A DNA stretch of 64,000 nt, from contig NZ_JACIJH010000002.1 of the NCBI RefSeq assembly GCF_014199295.1, positions 124,001-188,000 on the forward strand. Reading direction: 5' to 3'. The translations under genes and the position numbers were made by a program. The notes beneath the pieces are model-generated. The model was not told where the DNA came from. It did not search any database and saw only the letters and a list, made by a program, of their open reading frames with translations. The DNA is from Sphingopyxis panaciterrulae (GTDB lineage Bacteria; Pseudomonadota; Alphaproteobacteria; Sphingomonadales; Sphingomonadaceae). Positions 17,068 to 25,380 of the stretch are shown here, piece after piece. Positions within the stretch are counted from its first letter, which is position 1. Every line of letters begins with the position of its first letter.

Positions 17068-17370
17068 ATGTCCGCTTTCTTTGCCGCGCGTGCGCGCTGC
17101 CCTTCGTCGATGACCCATGAGGCCGAAGCCCTCTTGTCTCGCTATCCCAAGCTCGATGCGGAGGAACTCGAAAGGCTCGCGACGATCCTTCCTGCCCTGT
17201 CACTGGTCGATCAGGCAGCCCTCGCCGCCGATGAGCATTTGTCGGGGCGCCTGGCGGCCTATTATCGCGACAGGAGGGAATGCGCCGATGCGCCGTCCGG
17301 GGCGCTCTTTCTCTTCCTTGTCTGTCCGACGCTGCTGGCTGCCGGCGCGCTGTGGTGGTTCCTCGGCTGA
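17068..17370 (+). CDS. Small protein with C-terminal membrane helix, 100 aa
   Basis: The ATG at 17068 has a good AGGAG site 8 nt upstream. The first 75 residues are polar and helical (EAEALLSRYPKLDAEELERL, then IVDQAALAADEH-like sequence). Residues about 80-98 form one membrane helix (LFLFLVCPTLLAAGALWWF). This is a tail-anchored topology. The N-terminal part has the look of the short regulatory proteins sometimes found near anti-sigma factors, but no motif supports that. Last gene of the small-protein cassette; it converges on the TetR gene at 17434. Confidence 0.68.
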   Translation: MSAFFAARARCPSSMTHEAEALLSRYPKLDAEELERLATILPALSLVDQAALAADEHLSGRLAAYYRDRRECADAPSGALFLFLVCPTLLAAGALWWFLG

Positions 17371-17433
17371 TTGGTTGTGGAACTCTGCCTTCGGGCAGTT
17401 GCCGCCGCGGCCCTCTGGCACAAGCGACGGCTT

Positions 17434-18054
17434 TCAGGAGCCGAAGACCATGGCCAGCATCTGCGCCTTCCAGGTCGCTATCGACCGATCGATCAGATTC
17501 ATGTCCGGGTTGCGGATATATTCGACCGTCAGGCCGCGCGTCACCGCATTGTTTAGCAGTTGCAGGCTTTGATAGGCCTTGTCGTTGTCGATCCCGGCCG
17601 CGCGGAGGATGAAATGTCCCCATAGGCGGACGCGCCGGTCGAAACGGCGCGTGCTGGGCCCGACCTCGCGGTCGAGATCGGGATCGTTGCGGCGCGCGAG
17701 ATGGATCTCGAGCACCGCGGCCATTTCGGGCCGGCTGACCATCGCGAAATTCGCGTCGATCAGATTCTCCATCGACGCCCGGGGTGTCGTCCCGCGCCGG
17801 ATAGCGTCGGTATAGACGCGGGTGCGATAGGCGGCGAACTCGGCGGCGACCTCCGCCATCAGCTTCGCCTTGGTCGGGAACTGGTGCTGGATCGCGCCGA
17901 GGCTCATTTCCGCGGCGTCGCGGATCGCGTGCATCGTCGCGCCCGAATAGCCCTGGGCGCAGAGGACGTCGCGCGCCGCCGCGAGCACCTTGGCGCGGGT
18001 GGCGGCGCTGCGGTCGGCCTGGCTGCGTCGGGGTTTTGTGATGGTCTTCGTCAT
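17434..18054 (-). CDS. TetR-family transcriptional regulator
   Basis: DNA-binding regulator of 206 aa. The helix-turn-helix occupies about residues 16-62: AARDVLCAQGYSGATMHAI, then RDAAEMSLGAIQHQFPTKAK. The C-terminal ligand domain contains FAMVSRPEMAAVLEIHLAR, as in regulators of small aromatic or lipid-like ligands. It lies 47 nt after the TonB-dependent receptor gene on the same strand. It is therefore probably the last gene of an esterase-receptor-regulator operon and may act on the divergent promoter at 21.33 kb. The ligand is unknown. Confidence 0.9.
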   Translation of the reverse strand: MTKTITKPRRSQADRSAATRAKVLAAARDVLCAQGYSGATMHAIRDAAEMSLGAIQHQFPTKAKLMAEVAAEFAAYRTRVYTDAIRRGTTPRASMENLIDANFAMVSRPEMAAVLEIHLARRNDPDLDREVGPSTRRFDRRVRLWGHFILRAAGIDNDKAYQSLQLLNNAVTRGLTVEYIRNPDMNLIDRSIATWKAQMLAMVFGS

Positions 18055-18101
18055 AGTCTGTCGTCTGCGATAGCGCGGGGCCGGGCGGGAAGCGAGATGG
18101 G

Positions 18102-20330
18102 TCAGAAACTCGCCGTGGCATTGACGCCGATCGTCCGCGGGCGCACCACGCCGGTGCCGAGCGCACCGCCCACGTTCCGCGGCAATCCCGCGACGCCGAG
18201 CAGCGCCTGCGTCGAGGTGATGCCCCCGGCATTCGTCAGATTGTTGACATAGGCGTTCAGCGCATAACGCCCGAAGTCGAGGCCGGCACGCAGGTCGATG
18301 ACCTCATAGGCCTTCACGCGCGGAAAATGGCCATAGGCGGCGCGATAGGCGGGATCGAAATTTCCGGTCTGGCGCGACAGCGAGCGGATCGATCCGCCGA
18401 TCGACGCGGCGACGCCGGGGCCGAGGTCCCAGCGATAGTCGGCGTTGGCGCTGACCGCATATTTCGGGGTGAAGGGCAGGCGGTCGCCCTTGACCGCACC
18501 GACTGCGAGCGGATCGGTATCGCCGCTGAGCTTCGCATCGTTGATCGCGACGCTGACCGAAGCGACGAGGCCCGCGGTCGGTCGCAGCGTCGCCGCGACT
18601 TCGGCGCCATCGACCTTCGCTCCGGCGCCGTTCACATTGACGCCGAAGCCGTTGACGACGGCGGCGAGTTGAATGTCGTTCCAGTCGATATGATAGAGAG
18701 CCGCTTCGATCGAGGCGCTTCGATCGGCGGTGTCGCTCTTGAACCCGATTTCATAGCTGGTGACGGTGTCGGGCTGAAAGGTCAGCGGGGTTCCCGGCGG
18801 CGAGCCGATCGGGATGACGTTGGGGCCGCCTGGCCGGTAGCCCTTGGCGACGCGGGCATAGAGCGACGCCTGCTCGCCGAACCTGACCTTGGGTGCGAGG
18901 GACCAGGTGAAGACATTGTCGGACGAGCGAAGCCCTTCGATGGTCGCGGCGCCCAACAGGACGCCATCGGTGACCTGTTCGGCGCGCTGGCTGTTGTGGC
19001 TGTATCGCCCGCCGACGTCGATGTCGAACCAGGGCGCGAGGTGGAGCGTCGCATTGGCGAAGCCGGCGACCTCCTCATAGCGCGAGTCGAGGTTGAACAC
19101 CGCATATTCGAAGGGCAGGTCGATCGGGGTCAGCATGCCGGGCGTGCCGGGCGCTGCGCTTTTCAGATTCTGGAAGATCCGCGCCTTTTCGTGCGTGTAA
19201 TAGCCGCCGATCATCCATTCGAGGAAGCCGCCGCCGTTCGACGCGAGGCGCAGTTCCTGCGTCCATTTGTGGCTCTGCGTCAACTGGTCGAAATAGACAT
19301 AGGACCCACCGAGCGCCGCGCCGAGGTTGGCGGTATAGTCGGCGCGGAACGACTGGAGCTGCTCGCCATAGCTGGTCGCCGAAGTCAGCGTCGCGGGGCC
19401 GAGATCATAGTCGATAGTGGCGTTGTAGAGCCGGTATTTCACGTTGCTGAAGGTCGGCAGATATTCCGATTGGGTCAGACCGCCATGGAACGGTTCCAGC
19501 GTCGCGGGGTCGGCCTCGACGATGCTCGGCGCGTCGACGTAGAGATTCTGGGCGAGGGCGCTCAGCCTGACGCGAAGGTTCGCGTCTGGCGTCCAGAGCA
19601 GCGAAGCGCGGCCGCCGTAATTTTCGAAATCGTTGATGTTGCTGCGGACGTTCGAACCGGCGGTGCCCACCGAATCGATATAGCCGCCCTGCCTGCGGTA
19701 GGAGCCCGAGGCGCGGAAGGCGAGCGTGTCGCCGAGCGGCATGTTGACCATAGCCGCGCCGCGCCACGAAGGGTCGCCGCCGTCGGTGAATTCGGCGCCG
19801 CCGAGCAGCTTCACCTCGAAGCCCGCCGTGGACGGCTCGTTGGTGACGAATTTCAGAAGGCCGCCCAGCGAGCTGGCCCCATAGAGCGTGCCCTGCGGGC
19901 CGCGCAGCACTTCGATCCGCGCCACGTCGAACGAATCGAAATCGCCAGCGAGCTCGGCGGCATTGGCGAGCGCCGTGCTCGACCCGAAGGGCGTCTCGTC
20001 GACATAGACGGCGACGGTCGAGGCGACCCCCCCGGTGTTGACGCCACGCAGCACCAGCCGGCCCTGGCCGGGCGTGCCCTGAACGAGCTGGAGGCTCGGC
20101 ACATTCTTCAGATAGTCGCTGAAATTGGTCGCGCCCTGCTGCTCGAGCGTCGCGGCCGACACGACCGACACCGATTGCGGCACGTCGATCAGGGTCTGCG
20201 CGCGTTTCTGCGCGGTGACGACGATCTCGCCGCCTGCGGACTGCTCGGCGTCCTGCGCCCGGAGGGCGGCCGGTGCGGCCAGCGCGAGCGCGAGGGCGGT
20301 CCCTGTCAGGGCTTTGGTCGGATATCGCAT
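18102..20330 (-). CDS. TonB-dependent outer-membrane receptor
   Basis: Outer-membrane ligand-gated porin of 742 aa. A signal peptide (about 1-26, ending AAPAALRAQD) is followed by the TonB box region (GGEIVVTAQKR). The plug domain comes next (TLIDVPQSVSVVSAATLEQQ; IEVLRGPQGTLYGASSLGG), then a beta-barrel ending in aromatic phenylalanine (NATASF), as needed for outer-membrane insertion. The start at 20330 has a GGAGAGGGG site. The type is common in sphingomonads for hydrophobic or aromatic nutrients. The neighbouring esterase, amidase and MFS transporter suggest uptake of an ester or amide compound; an iron-chelate substrate is also possible because the esterase is Fes/IroE-like. Confidence 0.93.
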   Translation of the reverse strand: MRYPTKALTGTALALALAAPAALRAQDAEQSAGGEIVVTAQKRAQTLIDVPQSVSVVSAATLEQQGATNFSDYLKNVPSLQLVQGTPGQGRLVLRGVNTGGVASTVAVYVDETPFGSSTALANAAELAGDFDSFDVARIEVLRGPQGTLYGASSLGGLLKFVTNEPSTAGFEVKLLGGAEFTDGGDPSWRGAAMVNMPLGDTLAFRASGSYRRQGGYIDSVGTAGSNVRSNINDFENYGGRASLLWTPDANLRVRLSALAQNLYVDAPSIVEADPATLEPFHGGLTQSEYLPTFSNVKYRLYNATIDYDLGPATLTSATSYGEQLQSFRADYTANLGAALGGSYVYFDQLTQSHKWTQELRLASNGGGFLEWMIGGYYTHEKARIFQNLKSAAPGTPGMLTPIDLPFEYAVFNLDSRYEEVAGFANATLHLAPWFDIDVGGRYSHNSQRAEQVTDGVLLGAATIEGLRSSDNVFTWSLAPKVRFGEQASLYARVAKGYRPGGPNVIPIGSPPGTPLTFQPDTVTSYEIGFKSDTADRSASIEAALYHIDWNDIQLAAVVNGFGVNVNGAGAKVDGAEVAATLRPTAGLVASVSVAINDAKLSGDTDPLAVGAVKGDRLPFTPKYAVSANADYRWDLGPGVAASIGGSIRSLSRQTGNFDPAYRAAYGHFPRVKAYEVIDLRAGLDFGRYALNAYVNNLTNAGGITSTQALLGVAGLPRNVGGALGTGVVRPRTIGVNATASF

Positions 20331-20365
20331 GGTCGGTCCCCTCTCCAGAATGTCGTTATCGGGTC

Positions 20366-21238
20366 TCAGCGCTCGTGCCCCAGCGCGAAGCGCATGCCGT
20401 GCAGCATGCCGGTCGGCGCGGCCGAAACATGGTCGTCCTCGGCAAAGGCGACGTGGCGCAGCGCTTCGACCCCCGCGTCGCGCAGCGCGTCGGCGAATTC
20501 CCGCGCGGCGTCGACCATGCGCGAGGCGCGGATCTGTGCTTGCGCTTCCGCCAGCGTCACGCCGATGCCCTCGGGCACGCTGGTGGGCAGTTCCTGCTCC
20601 CTTGCGCCGACGTCGACGAACACCCGCGGCTGGCGTGACAGCGCGGCGAGCCTGTCCCGGAAGGCGGGCAGTTCTTCGAGGATCGCGAAGCCGTTCCACC
20701 ACAGCGACGGGCTGCCGACGATGAAGGCCGAGAAGCTGTCGGGCCGCGTCAGCAGCGCGTGGGCGGCGAACAGGCCGCCGAGCGAATGACCGAACAGGAT
20801 GCGGTCACCGCCCGCGGTCTGCGGATAGCGCGCCGCGATCTCGGGCTGCAGCGTTTCGGCGAGGAAGGCCAGGAAGGCGTCGGCGCCGCCGCTCTGCTCG
20901 CCGCCGATCGCCGCGGCGAGGCCGCCGAGGCTCGCGAGCGCTTCCGCCCCGATCGGCGGCGTCAGGTCCGCGGTGCGCCGCTTCAGGAAATCGGCATAGG
21001 CGGCGTCATAGCCGATACCGACGACATAATGGGCGGGAAAGCCCGCTACGCTCGACACCGCGCGCGCGATCTCCGCCGCGAGGCCGAACAGCATGTCGCC
21101 GTCGACGACATAGAGGACGGGCACGCCGGCGGCGGGCGCCTCGACCGCCGGGGCCGCGACGCTGATCCGGACCTGCCCCTCGCCCGAGGGATGGGCGAGG
21201 GTGAATTGCTCGAGCGACGCGCGAACCGAAAATTGCAT
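20366..21238 (-). CDS. Alpha/beta-hydrolase esterase (Fes/IroE-like, PF00756 type)
   Basis: Hydrolase of 290 aa with the serine-esterase nucleophile elbow GHSLGG (Ser152), preceded by VPVLYVVDGDMLFGLAAEI near residue 45, the oxyanion-strand region typical of the enterochelin-esterase/esterase-D group. The conserved FIVGSPSLWWN follows the nucleophile. The catalytic histidine is probably in AEDDHVSA near residue 270. No signal peptide is visible, so it is likely cytoplasmic. It is the first gene of the leftward operon, followed by a TonB-dependent receptor and a TetR regulator, and is divergent from an MFS-amidase pair. It could cleave a siderophore or a carboxylic ester; the sequence does not decide. 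Confidence 0.87.
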   Translation of the reverse strand: MQFSVRASLEQFTLAHPSGEGQVRISVAAPAVEAPAAGVPVLYVVDGDMLFGLAAEIARAVSSVAGFPAHYVVGIGYDAAYADFLKRRTADLTPPIGAEALASLGGLAAAIGGEQSGGADAFLAFLAETLQPEIAARYPQTAGGDRILFGHSLGGLFAAHALLTRPDSFSAFIVGSPSLWWNGFAILEELPAFRDRLAALSRQPRVFVDVGAREQELPTSVPEGIGVTLAEAQAQIRASRMVDAAREFADALRDAGVEALRHVAFAEDDHVSAAPTGMLHGMRFALGHER

Positions 21239-21324
21239 CGACCTGCTCCCATGGTGCGGAACGGGGCACGCTCGTCCGGCGCCGACTCCCGATCATCCTT
21301 TGTCGCAGCCGATGATCTGCTCAC

Positions 21325-21353
21325 TTTACAATAAAGTCAACTTGTTTATTATT
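21325..21353. promoter_or_regulatory. Divergent promoter with AT-rich dyad
   Basis: Between the esterase and MFS genes lies an unusually AT-rich stretch. A plus-strand -35 TTTACA (21325-21330) and -10 ATTATT (21348-21353) are spaced by 17 nt. They overlap an imperfect dyad, AATAAAGTCAACTTGTTTATT (21330-21350), whose centre has AAGT/ACTT arms. A dyad spanning the promoter suits repression by the TetR protein of the locus. A start of transcription near 21360 would exclude the ATG at 21359 as the MFS start. Confidence 0.5.
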
Positions 21354-21406
21354 GATCAATGAGACGACGCCGGCACGTCCGTGCGATCGAGGTCGGGAGA
21401 GAGGGA

Positions 21407-22801
21407 ATGCAGAGCGAGGCCGGCGCCGTTGGAGGAAAACCGCCCTCCCGTCCCGCCGCCATGGCGGATACGGCAGACGAATCGCGCGGGGCGGCCATCT
21501 GGGCCTGGTACGGCCTCGGCGTTCTGTTGATGACGACGCTCTTCGCTTTCGTCGTCCGCCAGATGCTCAGCCTCGTGGCGCCGGCGCTCCAGACCTCGCT
21601 CGGCTTCACCGACCTGCAGCTCGGCATGTTGCAGGGACTCGGCATGGCGGTGTTCGCGAGCGTCGCGAGCTATCCGATGGGCTGGCTCGCCGACCGGTAT
21701 GGACGCCGCCTGATCCTTGCCCTTGGCGTCGCCTGCTGGTCGCTGGCGACCGGGCTCTTCGCCTTTCAGCAGAGTTTCGGCGGCCTGTTCGCGGCGACGA
21801 TCGGCATCGCGATCGGCGAGGCGGGGCTGGCGCCGATCGTCTTCGCGCTGATCCCCGACCTGTTTTCCGAACGGCAGCGGAACAGCGCGAATTTCATCTT
21901 CTATGGCGGGTCGCTGCTCGGCGCGGGGCTCGGCATGGCGCTCGGTGGCGCGATGCTGCAAGGACTGGCGGAGGCGCATCACGCCTTTCCGTCGTGGCTC
22001 GCCGGCTTCGATCCGTGGCAGCTCGCGATGCTGGCGATCGCCGTTCCGGGCCCGCTCTTCTTCCTGCTCGTCCTGACCATGCCGCTGACGAAAAGCGGCG
22101 GCGGCGCGGTGCGGACGGCGGCGGTCGACGAGCACGCGCCGCGCGATTTCCTGCCCTATGCCCGCGCGAATCGGGCCACCCTGCTATGCGTCTTCGGTTC
22201 GATCTTCGCTATGGCGGTGGCAATGAATTCGGGAATGATGTGGTTTCCGCTCGCCTTGCCGCGGGCCTTCGGAATCGATCCGACGACGGTGGGCGTCGGG
22301 CTGGGCACCGCGATCACCGTCGCGACGCTGATCGGGGTCGTGATGGCGCCCGCGCTGCTGAAGCTCCGCGGCCGCGGCGACGCGCTCGAACCGGTGCGGG
22401 CGGCGCGGATCTTCGTCGCGCTGACGCCGCTGCCGGCGGCGCTGCTGCCGCTCACGACATCGCCGTTCCAGGCCTATTGCATCGCGGCGTTCCAGGGCGC
22501 ACTCGGCGTCGCTGCCTCTTCGCTGATGCCCGGCGTGCTGCAAAGCCTGGCGCCGCCCGCGTTGCGCTCGCGCGTTCTGGCGCTGCTCGGCATCGTCAAC
22601 GCGCTGGCGCTGGCGGCGTCGCCACTGGCGATCGGCGCGATCTCGGGCCTGATCGCGGGGCCGCGCGGCATGTTGCTGGCGATCACCATCGTCAGCCTGC
22701 CCTCGCTGATCGCGTCGGCGGTGCTGATCGGACTCGCGCCGAAACCCTATGCCGCTACCCTTCGGGCCATCCGCCCGCATTATTCCGAGGAGACACCATG
22801 A
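21407..22801 (+). CDS. MFS transporter
   Basis: Major-facilitator membrane transporter with 12 predicted helices. The start taken is the ATG at 21407 (MQSEAGAVGG), preceded by GGGAGAGAGGGA; ATGs at 21359 and 21461 are alternatives. The MFS signature between helices 2 and 3 is clear (GWLADRYGRRLILALGVACW), and DLQLGMLQGLGMAVFASVAS precedes it. This resembles the spinster/NarK-like group found beside catabolic genes in sphingomonads. Its stop overlaps the amidase start (ATGA), so the two products are made together. This fits import of a compound that the amidase then hydrolyses. Confidence 0.9.
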   Translation: MQSEAGAVGGKPPSRPAAMADTADESRGAAIWAWYGLGVLLMTTLFAFVVRQMLSLVAPALQTSLGFTDLQLGMLQGLGMAVFASVASYPMGWLADRYGRRLILALGVACWSLATGLFAFQQSFGGLFAATIGIAIGEAGLAPIVFALIPDLFSERQRNSANFIFYGGSLLGAGLGMALGGAMLQGLAEAHHAFPSWLAGFDPWQLAMLAIAVPGPLFFLLVLTMPLTKSGGGAVRTAAVDEHAPRDFLPYARANRATLLCVFGSIFAMAVAMNSGMMWFPLALPRAFGIDPTTVGVGLGTAITVATLIGVVMAPALLKLRGRGDALEPVRAARIFVALTPLPAALLPLTTSPFQAYCIAAFQGALGVAASSLMPGVLQSLAPPALRSRVLALLGIVNALALAASPLAIGAISGLIAGPRGMLLAITIVSLPSLIASAVLIGLAPKPYAATLRAIRPHYSEETP

Positions 22802-24222
22802 CGATGACGGTATCGGCCGGCGCGACCGCGATGGACATGACCGCGATGCGCGAGGTGCTCGCGGCGGGGCGGGTGACGCCCGCGGCGCTGATCGACCAGG
22901 CGATTGCGCGCGCCGAGGCGGTGAATCCCGAGCTGAACTTCATCGCGTGGCCGACGTTCGAGCGCGCCCGTGCGCAGGCGACGGCGCCGCGTTCAGGCCC
23001 GCTCGCCGGAATCCCGACGCTGATCAAGGACATGCTGCCCGAAAAGGGCATTCCGGCCAGCTTCGGGTCGGCGGCGCTCAAGGGTTTCATCCCGCCCGAC
23101 GACGCGCCCTATGCCCGTGCCATCGCCAACGCCGGGCCGATCTCGATCGCGCGGTCGTCAATGCCCGAACTGGGCCTGAACGCCGTCACCGAATCGCCGC
23201 TGCTCGGCCCGACCCGCAATCCGTGGAACCTCGCCTATACGCCTGGTGGCTCGTCGGGTGGCGGGTCGGCCGCGGTTGCAGCGGGCGTCGTCCCGGTCGC
23301 GCACGCCAGCGACGGCCTGGGCTCGATCCGCCACGGTGCCGCGCCCTGCGGCCTGGTCGGCCTGAAGCCGTCGCGTCGTCGCAATGCGGGTGAAGAGGCT
23401 TTCCGGACGATCGCCGACCTGACCGTGAACGGCTGCGTCAGCCGGACGGTCCGCGACACTGCCGCCTGGCTGGCGGCGACGCAGACGCGCGATCCCGACT
23501 GCCTGCCGCCGATCCCGCTGGTGACCGATCCGGTCGACCGCCGCCTGCGCATCCATGCCTATAGCCGGATCATGCGGACGGGCGACGGGCCCGACGCGAG
23601 CGTCCAGCGCGTCTTCGCGGACAGCGTCGCGCTGCTCGACCGGCTGGGGCACGACGTGTCCGACGCGGCGCTGCCGTTCGACGGTCCCGCGGCGGTCGCC
23701 CGGCTCAGCGACATCACCGAAGGCGTCTTCACCCGCCGCCTGGGCCTGCTGTCGCAGCAGATCGGCATCAGCGTCCGGGCGGAGGATCTCGAGCACCGCT
23801 CGGTGACCCTGATCGCGGCGGGAGAGGCGATCAGCGACGACCGCTTCGCCGCGGCCTGGTCGACGATGGAGGCGGTGGTGGCCGCCTATCTTGACCGGCT
23901 GGACCGGATCGACATCTGGATGACGCCGACGCTCGGCGCAGAAATCCCGCGCATCGGCGTCTTCGGCCCTGACGTCGCCTGGTCCGACCAGCGCGACCCG
24001 CTCATAGACTATGCCGGCTATTGCTGGATCGACAATTTCGCTGGGACCCCGTCGATCAGCCTGCCGATGGGCTTCAGCGACAACGGCCTTCCGGTAGGCA
24101 TTCAGTTCGCGACCCGCCCTGGCGGCGAGGCGCTGCTGCTCGCGCTCGCCTATCAGCTCGAAGCCGCGGTCGAATGGCACCGGCGCACCCCGCCCGTCTG
24201 GGTCGGGGGCGATATCGGGTGA
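22798..24222 (+). CDS. Amidase-signature hydrolase, NylA-like
   Basis: Amide hydrolase of 474 aa with an intact Ser-cisSer-Lys triad: Lys77 (GIPTLIKDM), Ser153 in TPGGSSGGGSAAVAAGVVP, and the nucleophile Ser176 in HASDGLGSIRHGAAPCGLVG. The DGLGSIR form, with the later GLKPSRRR, resembles 6-aminohexanoate-cyclic-dimer hydrolases more than GatA, and no gatB/gatC is nearby. It is translationally coupled to the MFS transporter and lies opposite the esterase-receptor operon. That points to hydrolysis of an imported amide or cyclic dipeptide-like compound. The exact substrate is unknown. Confidence 0.9.
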   Translation: MTMTVSAGATAMDMTAMREVLAAGRVTPAALIDQAIARAEAVNPELNFIAWPTFERARAQATAPRSGPLAGIPTLIKDMLPEKGIPASFGSAALKGFIPPDDAPYARAIANAGPISIARSSMPELGLNAVTESPLLGPTRNPWNLAYTPGGSSGGGSAAVAAGVVPVAHASDGLGSIRHGAAPCGLVGLKPSRRRNAGEEAFRTIADLTVNGCVSRTVRDTAAWLAATQTRDPDCLPPIPLVTDPVDRRLRIHAYSRIMRTGDGPDASVQRVFADSVALLDRLGHDVSDAALPFDGPAAVARLSDITEGVFTRRLGLLSQQIGISVRAEDLEHRSVTLIAAGEAISDDRFAAAWSTMEAVVAAYLDRLDRIDIWMTPTLGAEIPRIGVFGPDVAWSDQRDPLIDYAGYCWIDNFAGTPSISLPMGFSDNGLPVGIQFATRPGGEALLLALAYQLEAAVEWHRRTPPVWVGGDIG

Positions 24223-24231
24223 CGGCCCAGC

Positions 24232-24489
24232 CTAGCGCGCATCCTTGATCGGGACGACGTCGCCGCTCTCGGGCGCGGCTTCGGCGGCGGCGACCATCTT
24301 GTCGTGTTCGGCGAAGACGCGCTCGATCTCCTCGCGCTTGTCGAGCAGCAGCTTTGCCACGCCGGCGGTCATGCCGCCTTCCTCGCCCACGCGACCGAGG
24401 ACGGTGGCGAGATCGGCCAACGTCGCCTTTTCCGGGGTGGAATGCAGCCCTCCCTTGTCGTCGCGATAGGCAGTGCATTCGATGGCCAT
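24232..24489 (-). CDS. Small conserved-looking protein, 85 aa
   Basis: The ATG at 24489 has a GGGAGG site 6 nt upstream. The protein starts MAIECTAYRDDKGGLHSTPE and continues with KATLADLATVLGRVGEEGG and a charged helix (KREEIERVFAEHDKMVAAAE). It is soluble and acidic. The frame is complete and ends 7 nt before the convergent amidase stop. I do not recognise the family; the beginning resembles small phage- or plasmid-related proteins that sense or bind something through a short beta hairpin, but this is a weak impression. Confidence 0.7.
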   Translation of the reverse strand: MAIECTAYRDDKGGLHSTPEKATLADLATVLGRVGEEGGMTAGVAKLLLDKREEIERVFAEHDKMVAAAEAAPESGDVVPIKDAR

Positions 24490-24629
24490 GCGATCCTCCC
24501 GAATCCGTGATCTGACGATACTACGCACGAGAACCCCGAACGCTCCCGCCCGGCAAATCGGCGCTAGGCGATGGGGACGGCGCGGCGCTATGGCGGCGGG
24601 ATCGGATCGGTGGGAAAAGCAGAGCGTCG

Positions 24630-25175
24630 GTGAGCCGCGTCATTCTCTTCAACAAGCCCTATGGCGTGCTGTCGCAGTTCACCGACCGCGGCACCGATGC
24701 GGCGCGCGCGACGCTGTCGGACTATGTGCCGGTGCCCCATGTCTATCCGGCGGGCCGGCTAGACCGCGACAGCGAGGGGCTGCTGATCCTGACCGACGAC
24801 GGGCGGCTGCAAGCGCGCATCGCCGCGCCGCGCCACAAGATGCCCAAGACCTATCTGGTGCAGGTGGAGGGCGAGCCCGACGCCGCGAGCCTCGATGCCC
24901 TGCGCGCGGGCGTGCTGCTCCGCGACGGCCCGACGCGCCCGGCCGAGGTCCGACGGATCGACCCGCCGCCGCTCTGGCCGCGCGACCCGCCGGTGCGTTT
25001 CCGCAAGAGCGTTCCGGTTTACTGGCTGCGCCTGACGATCCGTGAGGGGCGCAATCGGCAGGTGCGGCGGATGACCGCGGCAGTCGGGTATCCGACGCTA
25101 CGCCTGGTGCGCTGGCGGATCGGCGTCTGGACGCTGGAGGGGCTGGCGCCGGGCGCGTGGCGCGAATTGCCCTGA
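24630..25175 (+). CDS. rluE: 23S rRNA pseudouridine synthase, RluE type
   Basis: Modifies a uridine in 23S rRNA to pseudouridine. The GTG-started frame codes for 181 aa. The catalytic-aspartate motif [20 protein letters not shown] sits near residue 45 (Asp in GRLDRD). [12 protein letters not shown] and the RNA-binding [20 protein letters not shown] near the C-terminus complete the RsuA/RluB family core. It begins directly with the catalytic domain and has no S4 domain, which together with its short length fits RluE rather than RluB or RsuA. A single gene with its own context. Confidence 0.92.
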   Translation: MSRVILFNKPYGVLSQFTDRGTDAARATLSDYVPVPHVYPAGRLDRDSEGLLILTDDGRLQARIAAPRHKMPKTYLVQVEGEPDAASLDALRAGVLLRDGPTRPAEVRRIDPPPLWPRDPPVRFRKSVPVYWLRLTIREGRNRQVRRMTAAVGYPTLRLVRWRIGVWTLEGLAPGAWRELP

Positions 25176-25186
25176 AGGGGGCGATT

Positions 25187-25233
25187 CGAAAAATTTTTCG
25201 CGCCGTGCATCCAACCGCGCCGCTCGCGCCGTC
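25187..25233 (+). promoter_or_regulatory. Candidate ECF-type promoter before the sigma module
   Basis: Upstream of the DUF6249-type gene lies TGCATCC (25206-25212), followed after 17 nt by CGTC (25230-25233). This spacing and sequence type resemble promoters read by ECF sigma factors that control their own operon. It is preceded by the perfect palindrome CGAAAAATTTTTCG (25187-25200), which could also act in termination of rluE. The assignment is by eye. Confidence 0.4.
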
Positions 25234-25380
25234 CAGATCATGACCGGCGGCTGTGCCGGTCCTGGCGGCGGCTTCCGCATGGCCATCGCCCTGCTCCCCG
25301 ATGCAGGCGTGCCATACCCTTGCCGGAAGCCGCCGCCTGTGATTTCACCCATGCCGCGCGCGGTGTGAAGGAGAATGCGC

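Noticed and set aside
18327..20789. An 820-codon open frame on the plus strand opposite the TonB-dependent receptor
   Set aside because: The receptor has a signal peptide, plug and C-terminal Phe on the minus strand. The opposite frame has no recognisable motif and no ribosome-binding site.
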